From JAYRSJ01 sp041920215 (GTDB lineage: Bacteria; Pseudomonadota; Gammaproteobacteria; Burkholderiales; Burkholderiaceae_C): a DNA stretch of 38,259 nucleotides. The notes under the pieces are model-generated. The model had not been told where the DNA came from. It saw nothing but the letters and a program-made list of their open reading frames with translations, and did no database searches. Position 1 is the stretch's first letter, and every line of letters starts with the position of its first letter. The DNA lies in assembly GCA_041920215.1 (NCBI GenBank), contig JAYRSJ010000031.1, positions 1 through 38,259 of the forward strand, given 5' to 3'. Positions 8,109-15,341 of this stretch are shown here, in pieces. Position numbers and translations under genes: made by a program.

Positions 8109-8750
8109 ATGTCCTACATCCTCGAAGCCCTGCGGCGCGCCGAAGCGGAGCGCGAACGTGGCCGCGTGCCCACCCTCAGCAGCCAGCCACTGGCCGGCGG
8201 CCCGGTGGTGGCGTGGCGGGACGCTGCCGCGGCCACCCGGCCCGGCTGGCCGGCCGTGGCATTGGGCCTGGGCGGCCTGGCCCTGCTGGGCCTGGCCGGC
8301 GCGCTGCTGTGGCCGCCTGCGGCGGCGCCGGGCATTGCGGTGCCGGCCGCCGCCGTGCCGCCGGCCGTGCCGCCCGAGCCCGCCGCCAGCGCCGCTGCTG
8401 CCCTCACCCCCATCGCCACCCCTGCAGCGGCCCCGGCCCCGCTGAAGACCCTGCCGCCGCCCGCCTTCCCGCCGCCGGCAGAACCACAGGCACAAGCACA
8501 GGCAGAAGCGCCGCCGGCCCAGCCCGTGCCCCTGCTGGCCGAGCTGCCCGAGGCGCTGCGCCGCGGCCTGCCGCCGCTGCTCAGCGGCGGCGCCCTGTAT
8601 TCCGAGCAGCCCGCCGCCCGCATGCTGATCCTCAACGGCCAGCTCTACCGCGAGGGCGATCGCGTGGCCGAGGGCCTGGTGCTGGAGCAGATCCAGCTCA
8701 AGAGCGCGGTGCTGTCGCTGCGCGGCCAGCGCTTCAGCATCCGCTTCTGA
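8109..8750 (+). CDS. gspB: GspB/ExeB-type general secretion pathway protein
   Basis: The 213-residue protein begins SYILEALRRAEAERERG, the hallmark N-terminus of GspB. A membrane helix (about residues 47-68) is followed by a long Pro/Ala-rich periplasmic linker (about 70-140) and a C-terminal T2SSB domain (about 150-213, LPPLLSGGALYSE then MLILNGQLYREGD). It forms an inner-membrane complex with GspA that helps place the GspD secretin. The ribosome site GAGAAGG (8094-8100) overlaps the gspA stop codon, so the two are almost certainly cotranscribed. No other type II secretion genes are in the window. Confidence 0.93.
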   Translation: MSYILEALRRAEAERERGRVPTLSSQPLAGGPVVAWRDAAAATRPGWPAVALGLGGLALLGLAGALLWPPAAAPGIAVPAAAVPPAVPPEPAASAAAALTPIATPAAAPAPLKTLPPPAFPPPAEPQAQAQAEAPPAQPVPLLAELPEALRRGLPPLLSGGALYSEQPAARMLILNGQLYREGDRVAEGLVLEQIQLKSAVLSLRGQRFSIRF

Positions 8751-8793
8751 GGCTTTGCCTACACTCCCACCCCGCGCAGCGAGACCCCCAACC

Positions 8794-9645
8794 ATGAACC
8801 CTCACAGCAGCAGCAAGACCATCGCCTTCATCGGCGGCGGCAATATGGCCAGCGCCATCATCGGCGGCCTGATCAAGAGCGGTGCCCAGGCCGCGGCGGG
8901 CATCCGCGTCGTCGAGCCCTTCGCGGCCCAGCGCGACAAGCTGGTGGCCGAGTTCGGCGTGCCGGTGCAGGCGGCGGCCGATGCCAGCCTGGCCGAGGCC
9001 GGCCTGGTGGTCTGGGCGGTCAAGCCCCAGCTCTTCGCCGAGGCCGCCGCCCCCTGCGCCGGCGCGGTGGCCGGGGCGCTGCAGCTCTCGGTGATGGCCG
9101 GCATAGGCTCGCAGGCCATCGTCGCGGCCACCGGCAGCGAGCGGGTGGTGCGCGCCATGCCCAATACCCCGGCCCTGATCGGCCAGGGCATCAGCGGGCT
9201 CTACGCCCGGCCGGCGGTCGAGGCCGCCGATCGCGCGCGCATCGAGCAGCTGCTGGCGCCCACCGGCCAGACCCTGTGGGTGGCGGCCGAGCGCGATCTG
9301 GATGCGGTGACCGCGCTGTCGGGCTCGGGCCCGGCCTATTTCTTCTATATGGTCGAGGCGATGATGGCGGCCGGTGTGGCCCTGGGCCTGGAGGCCGGGC
9401 AGGCGCGCCGGCTGGCGCTGGCCACCTGCGGTGGCGCCGCGGCGCTGGGCCTGGCCTCGGCCGAATCGCCCACCGTGCTGCGCGAGCGCGTCACCTCCAA
9501 GGGCGGTACCACCCATGCGGCGATCAGCAGCCTGGAGGCGGCCGGCGTCGGCGCGGCGATACAGCAGGCGGTGCTGGCCGCGGCGCGGCGCGCGGCCGAG
9601 CTGGGGGCCGAGTTCGGCGGCGGCGATGCGGGCGCCGGCCGCTGA
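8794..9645 (+). CDS. proC: pyrroline-5-carboxylate reductase
   Basis: The 283-residue enzyme makes the last step of proline synthesis, NAD(P)H-dependent reduction of pyrroline-5-carboxylate. It shows the N-terminal nucleotide-binding IAFIGGGNMASAIIGGL, the central RAMPNTPALIGQG, and the C-terminal signature block ALSGSGPAYFFYMVEAM with TSKGGTTHAAI. It has usual family length. A promoter-like TACACT lies at 8760-8765. Its stop overlaps the ubiC start (TGATG), so the two are translationally coupled. The window thus carries both proline breakdown (putA) and proline synthesis, separated by gspAB. Confidence 0.97.
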   Translation: MNPHSSSKTIAFIGGGNMASAIIGGLIKSGAQAAAGIRVVEPFAAQRDKLVAEFGVPVQAAADASLAEAGLVVWAVKPQLFAEAAAPCAGAVAGALQLSVMAGIGSQAIVAATGSERVVRAMPNTPALIGQGISGLYARPAVEAADRARIEQLLAPTGQTLWVAAERDLDAVTALSGSGPAYFFYMVEAMMAAGVALGLEAGQARRLALATCGGAAALGLASAESPTVLRERVTSKGGTTHAAISSLEAAGVGAAIQQAVLAAARRAAELGAEFGGGDAGAGR

Positions 9646-10226
9646 TGGGCATCGCGGCCCGCCTGAGCCTGCGCGACTGGCTGCGCGCCCCCGGCTCGCT
9701 GAGCCGGCGCCTGGCGCGCCTGGGCGAGCGCTTCGAGGTCCAGGTCTTGCGGCAAGACGTGGCCCCCTTGCGGGCGCCCGAGCGGCGCGCGCTGGGCCTG
9801 CCCCGTCATGGCTGCACCCTGGTGCGCGAGGTGATTCTGCGGGTCGATGGCCGGCCCCTGGTCTGGGCCCGCTCGGCCCTGCATGCCTGCGCGCTGGCCG
9901 GGCCCTGGAAGGCGCTTAAGGGCCTGGGCAGCAAGCCGCTGGCCCATCTGCTGTATGCCGACCGCCGGGTGCAGCGCAGCGAGCTGCAGCCGCGTCGCCT
10001 GGCCCGCCACGGCGCCACCCGGCGCCAGATGGCCCGGCAATGGCAGGCGGCCACCGGCACGGCGGCCTCGGCCCAGATGCTGTGGTCGCGCAACTCGGTG
10101 TTCCGCCGCGGCGGCGCCCAGCTGCGGGTGATGGAGCTGTTCGCGCCCGAGCTGGGCGGCTACCGGCCGGGGCCCAAGAAGCCAGCCAGGCTGGCGCCCA
10201 AGCACGGCAACCTGCCGGCGCGCTGA
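9645..10226 (+). CDS. ubiC: chorismate--pyruvate lyase
   Basis: The 193-residue product fits UbiC, which splits chorismate into 4-hydroxybenzoate and pyruvate at the start of ubiquinone synthesis. Recognisable parts are LRDWLRAPGSLSRRLARLG near the N-terminus, HGCTLVREVILRVDGRPLVWARSAL in the middle and GSKPLAHLLYADRRVQRSEL toward the end, including the Arg of REV and the Glu expected in the active site. The tail after about residue 125 is longer and more basic than in E. coli UbiC (165 residues) and contains a second RNSVFRRGGAQLRVMELFAPEL segment common in beta-proteobacterial forms. Its start overlaps the proC stop by one base. UbiA lies 22 kb away, unlike the ubiCA pair of E. coli. Confidence 0.88.
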   Translation: MGIAARLSLRDWLRAPGSLSRRLARLGERFEVQVLRQDVAPLRAPERRALGLPRHGCTLVREVILRVDGRPLVWARSALHACALAGPWKALKGLGSKPLAHLLYADRRVQRSELQPRRLARHGATRRQMARQWQAATGTAASAQMLWSRNSVFRRGGAQLRVMELFAPELGGYRPGPKKPARLAPKHGNLPAR

Positions 10227-10345
10227 GGCGGGGCGGCAAGCCCCGGCGCCGGCTACGGGCATAGCCCGCCAACCGCGCCTGACCGCGCTGCCGCGCCCAA
10301 GATGGTAGGCCCGAGCCGCTCGCTCAGGCCCCGGAGCCGCCGACC

Positions 10346-10951
10346 ATGAAGACCTTCCCGATGCCGATGAAGCGCCGCCGCCTGCTGGGCGCCGGCCTGG
10401 CCCTGCTGGCCGCGCCGCGCTGGGGCCTGGCCAGCGATGCGCAGGCACAACAGGCCCTGGCGCTGCTGCGTCAGGGCGGCGTGGTGCTGGCCTACCGCCA
10501 TGCGCTGGCGCCCGGCACCTTCGATCCGCCCGGCTTCCGCCTTGGCGACTGCAGCAGCCAGCGCAATCTCAGCGAGGCCGGCCGCCGCCAGGCGCGCGGC
10601 CTGGGGCAGCGCCTGGTCACGGCCGGTCTGGCCGCGCCGCTGCGGGTGCGCTCCAGCCCCTGGTGCCGCTGCATGGATACCGCGACGCTGGCCTTCGGCG
10701 CCGCCCAGCCCTGGGCCGCGCTGGGCTCGCCGCGGGCCGGCACCGAGCGCAGCAATGCCGAGTCGCTGGCCCAGCTGCGCGCGGCGCTGCGCGAGGCCGC
10801 CGCGCGGCCCGGCGGCTACGAGGTCTGGGTCACGCATATGTTTGTGCTGGCCGATCTGGTGGGCGCCAACGCGGCCTCGGGCGAGGGCCTGCTGCTGGGG
10901 GTGGACGGCCAGGGCGCGCCCCGGCTGCTGGGCCGGCTGGCGCCGGACTGA
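10346..10951 (+). CDS. exported histidine-phosphatase-family protein
   Basis: The 201-residue product starts with a basic n-region and a hydrophobic segment (RRRLLGAGLALLAAPRWGLAS) that looks like a signal peptide, possibly Tat-like given the RRR. The mature part has the histidine phosphatase outline: the RH pair at 51-52 in AYRHALAPG (the canonical RHG becomes RHA), a second Arg in RSSPWCRCMDTA, and a late catalytic-type His in VTHMFVLADLVG. Relatives are periplasmic phosphatases of uncertain substrate. The CRC within the second motif could form a disulfide. It is convergent with the next gene, with only four bases between stop codons. Confidence 0.85.
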   Translation: MKTFPMPMKRRRLLGAGLALLAAPRWGLASDAQAQQALALLRQGGVVLAYRHALAPGTFDPPGFRLGDCSSQRNLSEAGRRQARGLGQRLVTAGLAAPLRVRSSPWCRCMDTATLAFGAAQPWAALGSPRAGTERSNAESLAQLRAALREAAARPGGYEVWVTHMFVLADLVGANAASGEGLLLGVDGQGAPRLLGRLAPD

Positions 10952-10955
10952 GGGA

Positions 10956-11789
10956 TCAGGCCCGGCCGATCAGCGGCTGGCCGATGCGCCAGAGCACGCC
11001 GCTGGGGTCCAGCAGCACGAAGTCGCGCATGCCCCAGGGCCGGTCCTCGGGCGGCTCGCAGACGGTGCCGAAGCGCTGGGCCACCGGGGCCGCATGGCGC
11101 CACCAGGCGTCGGCATCGTCGACCAGCAGATGCATCTGGAAGCGGGTGGCGAAGTCGGCTGTGCCGCCGGGCTGCAGCAGGAAGCGCGCCGGGCCCTGGC
11201 GGAAATAGGCCAGCTCGGCGGTGGACCAGATCAGCTCCATGCCCAGCGCCATGTAGAAGCGCTTGGCCAGCGCGAAATCCAGCGCCGGGATGAAGGCCTT
11301 GAGCTCGCGCGAGGCGGGCGGAGGCAGCGGCTTGTTGTCGGCGCCGCCGGGCTGCAGCGCGCGGCGCAGGAACTGCACCCGTTCGCTGGGCTCGAAGCCC
11401 AGGGCCTGGTGCAGGGCCTGGCTGTCATCGGTGCTGGAGGCGGCGGCAAACTCCTGGCAGCCATGGCTGGCGCCCCAGGCGGCGGCGGCCGTCAGCAGCT
11501 GCCGCGCCAGGCCCTGGCGGCGGGCCTGCGGCTGCACGAACAGACCCTCCAGGAACAGCACCGGCGAGCTGCGGGTGCCGCTGACCGGGTCGCGCCGTAT
11601 CGCCACCTCGATCAGGCCCTGTGGTTCGCCGTCCATATCGCGGGCCAGCCACTGGCCGTAGCGGTCGGGCTCGGCCATGCGGGCGTCGATCTGCCGCGCA
11701 TGCTCGCCGGCCGCTGGGCCCGGCCACAGGCAGGGGCGCAGCAGCAGCCAGCCGGGGCGGTCCAGATCGGTGCAGGGGTCGATCAGCAT
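10956..11789 (-). CDS. AAC(6')-like acetyltransferase fused to a VOC/bleomycin-resistance-like domain
   Basis: The 277-residue protein joins two domains. Residues about 10-145 match chromosomal AAC(6')-I aminoglycoside acetyltransferases closely in layout: WLLLRPCLWP, an IEVAIRRDPVSG strand, SSPVLFLEGLFV, the acetyl-CoA loop QARRQGLA (88-95) and LHQALGFEPSERVQFLRRAL. Residues about 162-272 form a glyoxalase/bleomycin-resistance (VOC) fold with FIPALDFALAKRFYMALGMEL and a final FVLLDPSGVLWRIGQP. Family knowledge suggests amine acetylation plus small-molecule binding or sequestration, but actual resistance is not shown. The ATG at 11789 is preferred because the 64 codons upstream are arginine-rich and non-homologous. 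The linker is Pro-rich (PLPPPASRE). Confidence 0.88.
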   Translation of the reverse strand: MLIDPCTDLDRPGWLLLRPCLWPGPAAGEHARQIDARMAEPDRYGQWLARDMDGEPQGLIEVAIRRDPVSGTRSSPVLFLEGLFVQPQARRQGLARQLLTAAAAWGASHGCQEFAAASSTDDSQALHQALGFEPSERVQFLRRALQPGGADNKPLPPPASRELKAFIPALDFALAKRFYMALGMELIWSTAELAYFRQGPARFLLQPGGTADFATRFQMHLLVDDADAWWRHAAPVAQRFGTVCEPPEDRPWGMRDFVLLDPSGVLWRIGQPLIGRA

Positions 11790-11893
11790 GGTGGGGTGAT
11801 CCTGACCGGCCAGCTTAACCGAGCTTGGCGGCCCGCCCATGCGCCGATGAGCGTGGCAAAGACGGTGCGATTCGGCGGCGTCCCGCCCCGGCC

Positions 11894-12232
11894 TCAGTGC
11901 GAGGAGAGGCTGCGGCTGCGCTTGAGCAGCGCCTGCACCGCCAGCTCGGCAGCGGTGGCGGCCTCCAGCGGCGCGCGGCACAGGCCGGCCTGGGCGTAGT
12001 GCAGGTTCTCGTAGAGCTCGGCGCTGGCGGGCAGGGCGGCCAGCAGGGCATCGAGGGCGGCGCCGGGCGTTGCGGCGGCCAGCTGCTGCTGGACCTGCTG
12101 CACCAGCGTGCGGTATTGCTCGGGCGAGGCGCTGCTGCGCGGCAGGCGCTCCAGGCGTTCGAGCAGCAGGCCCAGCGCCGCAAGCGGCTGCAGCGCGGCC
12201 GGTACTTGGGTGAGAAAGCCAGGGGTGTTCAT
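11894..12232 (-). CDS. small conserved hypothetical protein
   Basis: The 112-residue product begins MNTPGFLTQVPAALQPLAAL and is predicted almost wholly alpha-helical, with heptad-like stretches (VQQVQQQLAAA, LDALLAALPAS). It has no signal peptide or membrane segment. I do not recognise a family with a known function. It is divergent from the permease gene, whose start is 139 bases away. The upstream ATG at 12292 is less likely because the added residues are unlike the rest. Confidence 0.6.
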   Translation of the reverse strand: MNTPGFLTQVPAALQPLAALGLLLERLERLPRSSASPEQYRTLVQQVQQQLAAATPGAALDALLAALPASAELYENLHYAQAGLCRAPLEAATAAELAVQALLKRSRSLSSH

Positions 12233-12371
12233 GCCGCTGCAGATGGGTGGGGCGGCGCGGCTTTCAAGGGCCGAGCAGCGTGCAGATGCCACGCTGCGGC
12301 GGCCCTAGACTCTCGGCCGCGGGCCCGCAGGGCCCATCGACACGACAACCAGCCTAGCCACAGGATCCCCC

Positions 12372-13667
12372 ATGAGTCTTTCCTCGATGTTCAGCTGGCG
12401 CGTGCAGCGCCCGCAAGCCGGCGCCGTGGTGGCGCCCGACGAGCGCCTGCCCTGGCCGCAGACCGCGGCGATGGGCGTGCAGCATGTGATCGCGATGTTC
12501 GGCGCCACCGTGCTGGCGCCGCTGCTGATGGGCTTCGACCCCAATGTGGCCATCCTGATGAGCGGCATCGGCACGCTGATCTTCTTCCTGATGGTGGGCG
12601 GCCGCGTGCCCAGCTATCTGGGCTCCAGCTTCGCCTTCATCGGCGTGGTGATCGCCGCCACCGGCTATGCCGGCGCGGGCGCGAATGCCAATCTGGGCCT
12701 GGCGCTGGGCGGCATCATCGCCTGCGGTGCGCTCTACACGCTGATCGGCCTGCTGGTGATGGCGACCGGCACCCGCTGGATCGAGGCCCTGATGCCGCCG
12801 GTGGTGACCGGGGCGGTGGTGGCGGTGATCGGTCTGAACCTGGCCGGCATCCCGATCAAGAATATGGCGCCCACCGCCTTCGATGCCTGGATGCAGGGCA
12901 TCACCTTTGTCTGCGTGGCCGGCGTCGCGGTGTTCACCCGTGGCATGACCCAGCGCCTGCTGATCCTGGTGGGCCTGATCCTGGCGGCCCTGGTCTATGC
13001 GCTGCTGACCAATGGCCTGGGCCTGGGCAAGCCCATCGACCTCGGCGGCGTGATCGCCGCGCCCTGGTTCGGCGCGCCCAAGTTCGCCGCGCCGGTGTTC
13101 GATGGCAATGCCATGCTGCTGATCGCGCCGGTGGCCATCATCCTGGTGGCCGAGAACCTGGGCCATATCAAGGCGGTCAGCGCGATGACCGGCCGCAATC
13201 TGGACCCGCTGATCGGCCGCGCCTTCGTCGGCGACGGCATCGCGACCATGGTCTCGGGCGGTGCCGGCGGCACCGGCGTCACCACCTATGCCGAGAACAT
13301 CGGCGTGATGGCCGCCACCAAGATCTATTCGACCGCGGTCTTCGTCATTGCCGCGCTGATCGCGGTGCTGCTGGGTTTCTCGCCGAAGTTCGGCGCGCTG
13401 ATCCAGGCCATCCCGCTGGCGGTGATGGGCGGGGTCTCCATCGTCGTGTTCGGCCTGATCGCGGTGGCCGGCGCCAAGATCTGGGTGGACAACAAGGTCG
13501 ACTTCTCGGACAACCGCAATCTGGTGGTCGCGGCCATCACGCTGGTGCTGGGCACCGGCGACTACACGCTGAAGTTCGGCGGCTTCACGCTGGGCGGCAT
13601 CGGCACCGCCACCTTCGGCGCGATCCTGCTGTGGGCCCTGCTGGGCCGTGGCGGCAAGACGGCCTGA
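12372..13667 (+). CDS. NCS2-family nucleobase permease (uracil type, UraA/RutG-like)
   Basis: The 431-residue inner-membrane protein has about 14 hydrophobic segments and NCS2 hallmarks: MGVQHVIAMFGATVLAP in the first helix, GSSFAFIG, the VAENLGHIKAVSAMTG signature and TYAENIGVMAATKIYS. The two AEN glutamates correspond to the substrate-binding Glu residues of E. coli UraA. Uracil with a proton is the likely substrate; xanthine or another pyrimidine cannot be excluded. No pyrimidine-catabolism genes flank it. A promoter-like CTAGACT lies about 65 bases upstream of the ATG at 12372. Confidence 0.9.
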   Translation: MSLSSMFSWRVQRPQAGAVVAPDERLPWPQTAAMGVQHVIAMFGATVLAPLLMGFDPNVAILMSGIGTLIFFLMVGGRVPSYLGSSFAFIGVVIAATGYAGAGANANLGLALGGIIACGALYTLIGLLVMATGTRWIEALMPPVVTGAVVAVIGLNLAGIPIKNMAPTAFDAWMQGITFVCVAGVAVFTRGMTQRLLILVGLILAALVYALLTNGLGLGKPIDLGGVIAAPWFGAPKFAAPVFDGNAMLLIAPVAIILVAENLGHIKAVSAMTGRNLDPLIGRAFVGDGIATMVSGGAGGTGVTTYAENIGVMAATKIYSTAVFVIAALIAVLLGFSPKFGALIQAIPLAVMGGVSIVVFGLIAVAGAKIWVDNKVDFSDNRNLVVAAITLVLGTGDYTLKFGGFTLGGIGTATFGAILLWALLGRGGKTA

Positions 13668-13676
13668 GCGACATGA

Positions 13677-13700
13677 GCGGCCCCCTCAGGCCGGGGCCGC
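13677..13700. terminator. hairpin shared by convergent permease and FmdE-like genes
   Basis: GCGGCCCC (13677-13684) pairs perfectly with GGGGCCGC (13693-13700) across an eight-base loop, between the ends of two convergent genes and overlapping the last codons of the minus-strand one. There is no T-run, so intrinsic termination would be weak. Confidence 0.4.
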
Positions 13701-14303
13701 GGGCGGCTCGATCAGCTGCAGCAGGTCCGGGTCCTCGGCATGCTCCAGCAGCAGGCGGCGCACCCAGTCCTGCCAGGCCGCGCCAAAGGCCTGGCGCGTC
13801 GGCGCATCGGCCTGCGGCAGCAGCGCCGCCTGCATCAGCTGCGCCAGCCCGGCCGGTTGTGGCACCTGCTGCGGGCGCAGCAGCAGCTCGACCGACTGCC
13901 CGCTGTCCAGGCGGGTGAAGCGCGCCGAGCCACGCATAGTCACGCCCATCTGCAGCAGGCCCTGGCGGCCGAAGCGGCCGCCCAGGCCCTTGAAGCCGCT
14001 GGCATTGGCGGCGCCGGTGATCAGGCCGGCCACGCTGGCCAGCACGCCGTCCAGCGCCTGGCGCAGCTCCACCTTGATCTCGCCGCGCCGCGGCAGGCTC
14101 TCGGGGTAGAGCAGGCCCAGGGCCTTGGCGCTCAACAGCCAGGCGCCGGCCACGGTCGGGCAGGAATGCCCGGCCAGCTTGACCGCATCCAGATAGCGGT
14201 ACTGCAGCCGGCCCTCGTGGGCCGCGCCCAGCAGCTCGGCCAGCGGATCGATCACGGTGATGGCCGGCACCGCGGCGAAGAAGTCGGGGGTTCGCATGCT
14301 CAT
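13686..14303 (-). CDS. FmdE-like protein cotranscribed with nsrR
   Basis: The 205-residue product shows an N-terminal domain resembling the FmdE family (formylmethanofuran dehydrogenase subunit E-like): DAVKLAGHSCPTVAGAWLLS, where the His and Cys sit like the GHxCP metal-site motif of that family, followed by GEIKVELRQ and a GANASGFKGLGGRF loop. Family members bind a metal or cofactor; the reaction here is unknown and methanofuran chemistry is unlikely. The ATG at 14303 overlaps the nsrR stop (ATGA), so it is translationally coupled to the nitric-oxide sensor. That suggests a part in nitrosative-stress handling, by context only. Confidence 0.7.
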   Translation of the reverse strand: MSMRTPDFFAAVPAITVIDPLAELLGAAHEGRLQYRYLDAVKLAGHSCPTVAGAWLLSAKALGLLYPESLPRRGEIKVELRQALDGVLASVAGLITGAANASGFKGLGGRFGRQGLLQMGVTMRGSARFTRLDSGQSVELLLRPQQVPQPAGLAQLMQAALLPQADAPTRQAFGAAWQDWVRRLLLEHAEDPDLLQLIEPPAAPA

Positions 14304-14761
14304 GCCTGCTGACGCTGGGGAGCGCGCCGGAACACCACCGGCACGGCGGCGGCGCTGGGCGCGGGCGGGCTGATATCGGCCAGCGTGGCCTCGTCCAAGG
14401 TCCTGAAATAGGCCTGCAGCGCGGTGTCGAACAGCAGCTTGAGCCGGCAACTCGGGCTCAGCGCGCATTGGTTGGAGTCCGGGTCGAAGCATTCGACCAG
14501 GCGGAAATCGGTCTCCGCCGCGCGCACCACCGCGCCGATGCGGATCTCGGCCGGGTCCTTCAGCAGGCGCAGGCCGCCACCCCGCCCGCGGGTGGTCTCC
14601 AGCAGACCCTGGCGGGCCAGATCGTTGACGATCTTCATCAGATGGTTCTTGGACAGACCGTGGTGCTCGGCCAGCTCGGCGATCGTGACCCGCTGCTGCG
14701 GCCGGGCGGCGCAGTACATCAGCACGCGCAGGCTGTAGTCGGTGTATTCGGCAAGACGCAT
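14300..14761 (-). CDS. nsrR: Rrf2-family nitric-oxide-sensing repressor
   Basis: The 153-residue protein has an Rrf2 winged helix (YTDYSLRVLMYCAARP, then ELAEHHGLSKNHLMKIVNDLARQG and the wing TTRGRGGGLRL) and three cysteines at 91, 99 and 105 in ECFDPDSNQC and SPSC. The C-x7-C-x5-C spacing is that of Bacillus-type NsrR, which carries a [4Fe-4S] cluster that reacts with NO and releases DNA; IscR has a different pattern. It overlaps the FmdE-like gene by four bases and is divergent from a hemerythrin gene. NsrR-like operator arms lie in the shared gap, so autoregulation is likely. Confidence 0.9.
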   Translation of the reverse strand: MRLAEYTDYSLRVLMYCAARPQQRVTIAELAEHHGLSKNHLMKIVNDLARQGLLETTRGRGGGLRLLKDPAEIRIGAVVRAAETDFRLVECFDPDSNQCALSPSCRLKLLFDTALQAYFRTLDEATLADISPPAPSAAAVPVVFRRAPQRQQA

Positions 14762-14776
14762 CGTTCGAAGTCCTTA

Positions 14777-14799
14777 AAGATGCATGCAGTGTATTGCTT
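14777..14799. promoter_or_regulatory. NsrR-like half-site inside a longer inverted repeat
   Basis: The arm AAGATGCATGC (14777-14787) matches the published NsrR arm AAGATGCATTT in nine of eleven bases; the opposite arm is poor. A perfect outer inverted repeat, CCTTAAAG (14772-14779) and CTTTAAGG (14797-14804), brackets it. The site lies about 15 bases upstream of the nsrR start codon, so it suits autorepression. Confidence 0.55.
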
Positions 14800-14822
14800 T
14801 AAGGGTCGACGATCTTTAAGAT
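14794..14822 (+). promoter_or_regulatory. sigma-70 promoter for the hemerythrin gene
   Basis: TTGCTT (14794-14799), a 17-base spacer and TAAGAT (14817-14822) make a good promoter pointing at the hemerythrin gene, giving a leader of about 35 bases. The -10 element is covered by the 14818-14840 NsrR-like dyad, as expected for repression. Confidence 0.6.
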
Positions 14823-14840
14823 GCATCAAAAATACTCCTT
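14818..14840. promoter_or_regulatory. NsrR-like operator, 11-1-11 dyad
   Basis: The left arm AAGATGCATCA (14818-14828), one central base and the right arm AAATACTCCTT (14830-14840, reading AAGGAGTATTT on the other strand) reproduce the 11-1-11 architecture of known NsrR sites; the arms match AAGATGCATTT at nine and eight of eleven bases. Its AAGATGCAT lies exactly 41 bases from the identical nine bases of the upstream half-site, about four helical turns. Confidence 0.65.
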
Positions 14841-14863
14841 TAACCCGACCCTCCGAAACCGTC

Positions 14864-15277
14864 ATGAACATCGACAAGTTCAAGCACCAGCACGACAGCA
14901 TCCTCGGCAGCATTGCCACCTTGCGCGACCTGGCGCGCGCCGGCGTGGACCGCCATGCCGAGGCGATCGCGCAGCACATCGTCGCGATGAGTTCCACCAT
15001 CAAGCTGCATCTGGCGGTGGAGGACCAGGCCCTCTATCCGGCCCTGCAGCGCGCGGGCGGCGATGCCGAGCTGGCCCGCATGGGCCGGCAGTACCAGCAG
15101 GAGATGGGACGCATCGCCCGTGCCTACGAGGGTTTCTCGCGGCGCTGGAACCATGCGGGCAGCCTGCGCCGCGACGCCGAGGGCTTCCGCCGCGACGCCA
15201 ACGAGGTGCTGCGCCTGGTCTACGAACGCATGCAGCGCGAGAACCACGACTTCTACCCGCGCATCGAGGCGCTGTGA
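14864..15277 (+). CDS. small hemerythrin-like (HHE) protein, probable NsrR target
   Basis: The 137-residue protein is a single four-helix HHE domain. Likely iron ligands are His8/His10 in FKHQHDSIL, His49 and Glu53 in HLAVEDQALYP, and His128 with a nearby acid in ENHDFYPRIE. The middle helix, where a canonical hemerythrin has further His ligands, reads GRQYQQEMGRIA, so the diiron site may be altered. Proteins of this family bind O2 or NO, or repair damaged iron-sulfur centres (YtfE/RIC). Divergence from nsrR with an operator over the promoter makes NO-induced expression likely. The ATG at 14864 is chosen because the upstream open frame reads through the promoter. Confidence 0.85.
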   Translation: MNIDKFKHQHDSILGSIATLRDLARAGVDRHAEAIAQHIVAMSSTIKLHLAVEDQALYPALQRAGGDAELARMGRQYQQEMGRIARAYEGFSRRWNHAGSLRRDAEGFRRDANEVLRLVYERMQRENHDFYPRIEAL

Positions 15278-15341
15278 GGCCGGCGCGGACGGGAGGGCTC
15301 GGTTAGAGTCTGGCCGCGTTCCAGCCCTCACCGACCCTGCG

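Noticed and set aside
6317..8110. 597-codon minus-strand frame opposite gspA
   Set aside because: Same kind of shadow; the plus-strand frame encodes clear Walker motifs.
11825..13918. 697-codon plus-strand frame across the small unknown gene and the permease
   Set aside because: The permease frame has 14 membrane helices and NCS2 motifs; this frame is a low-complexity shadow.
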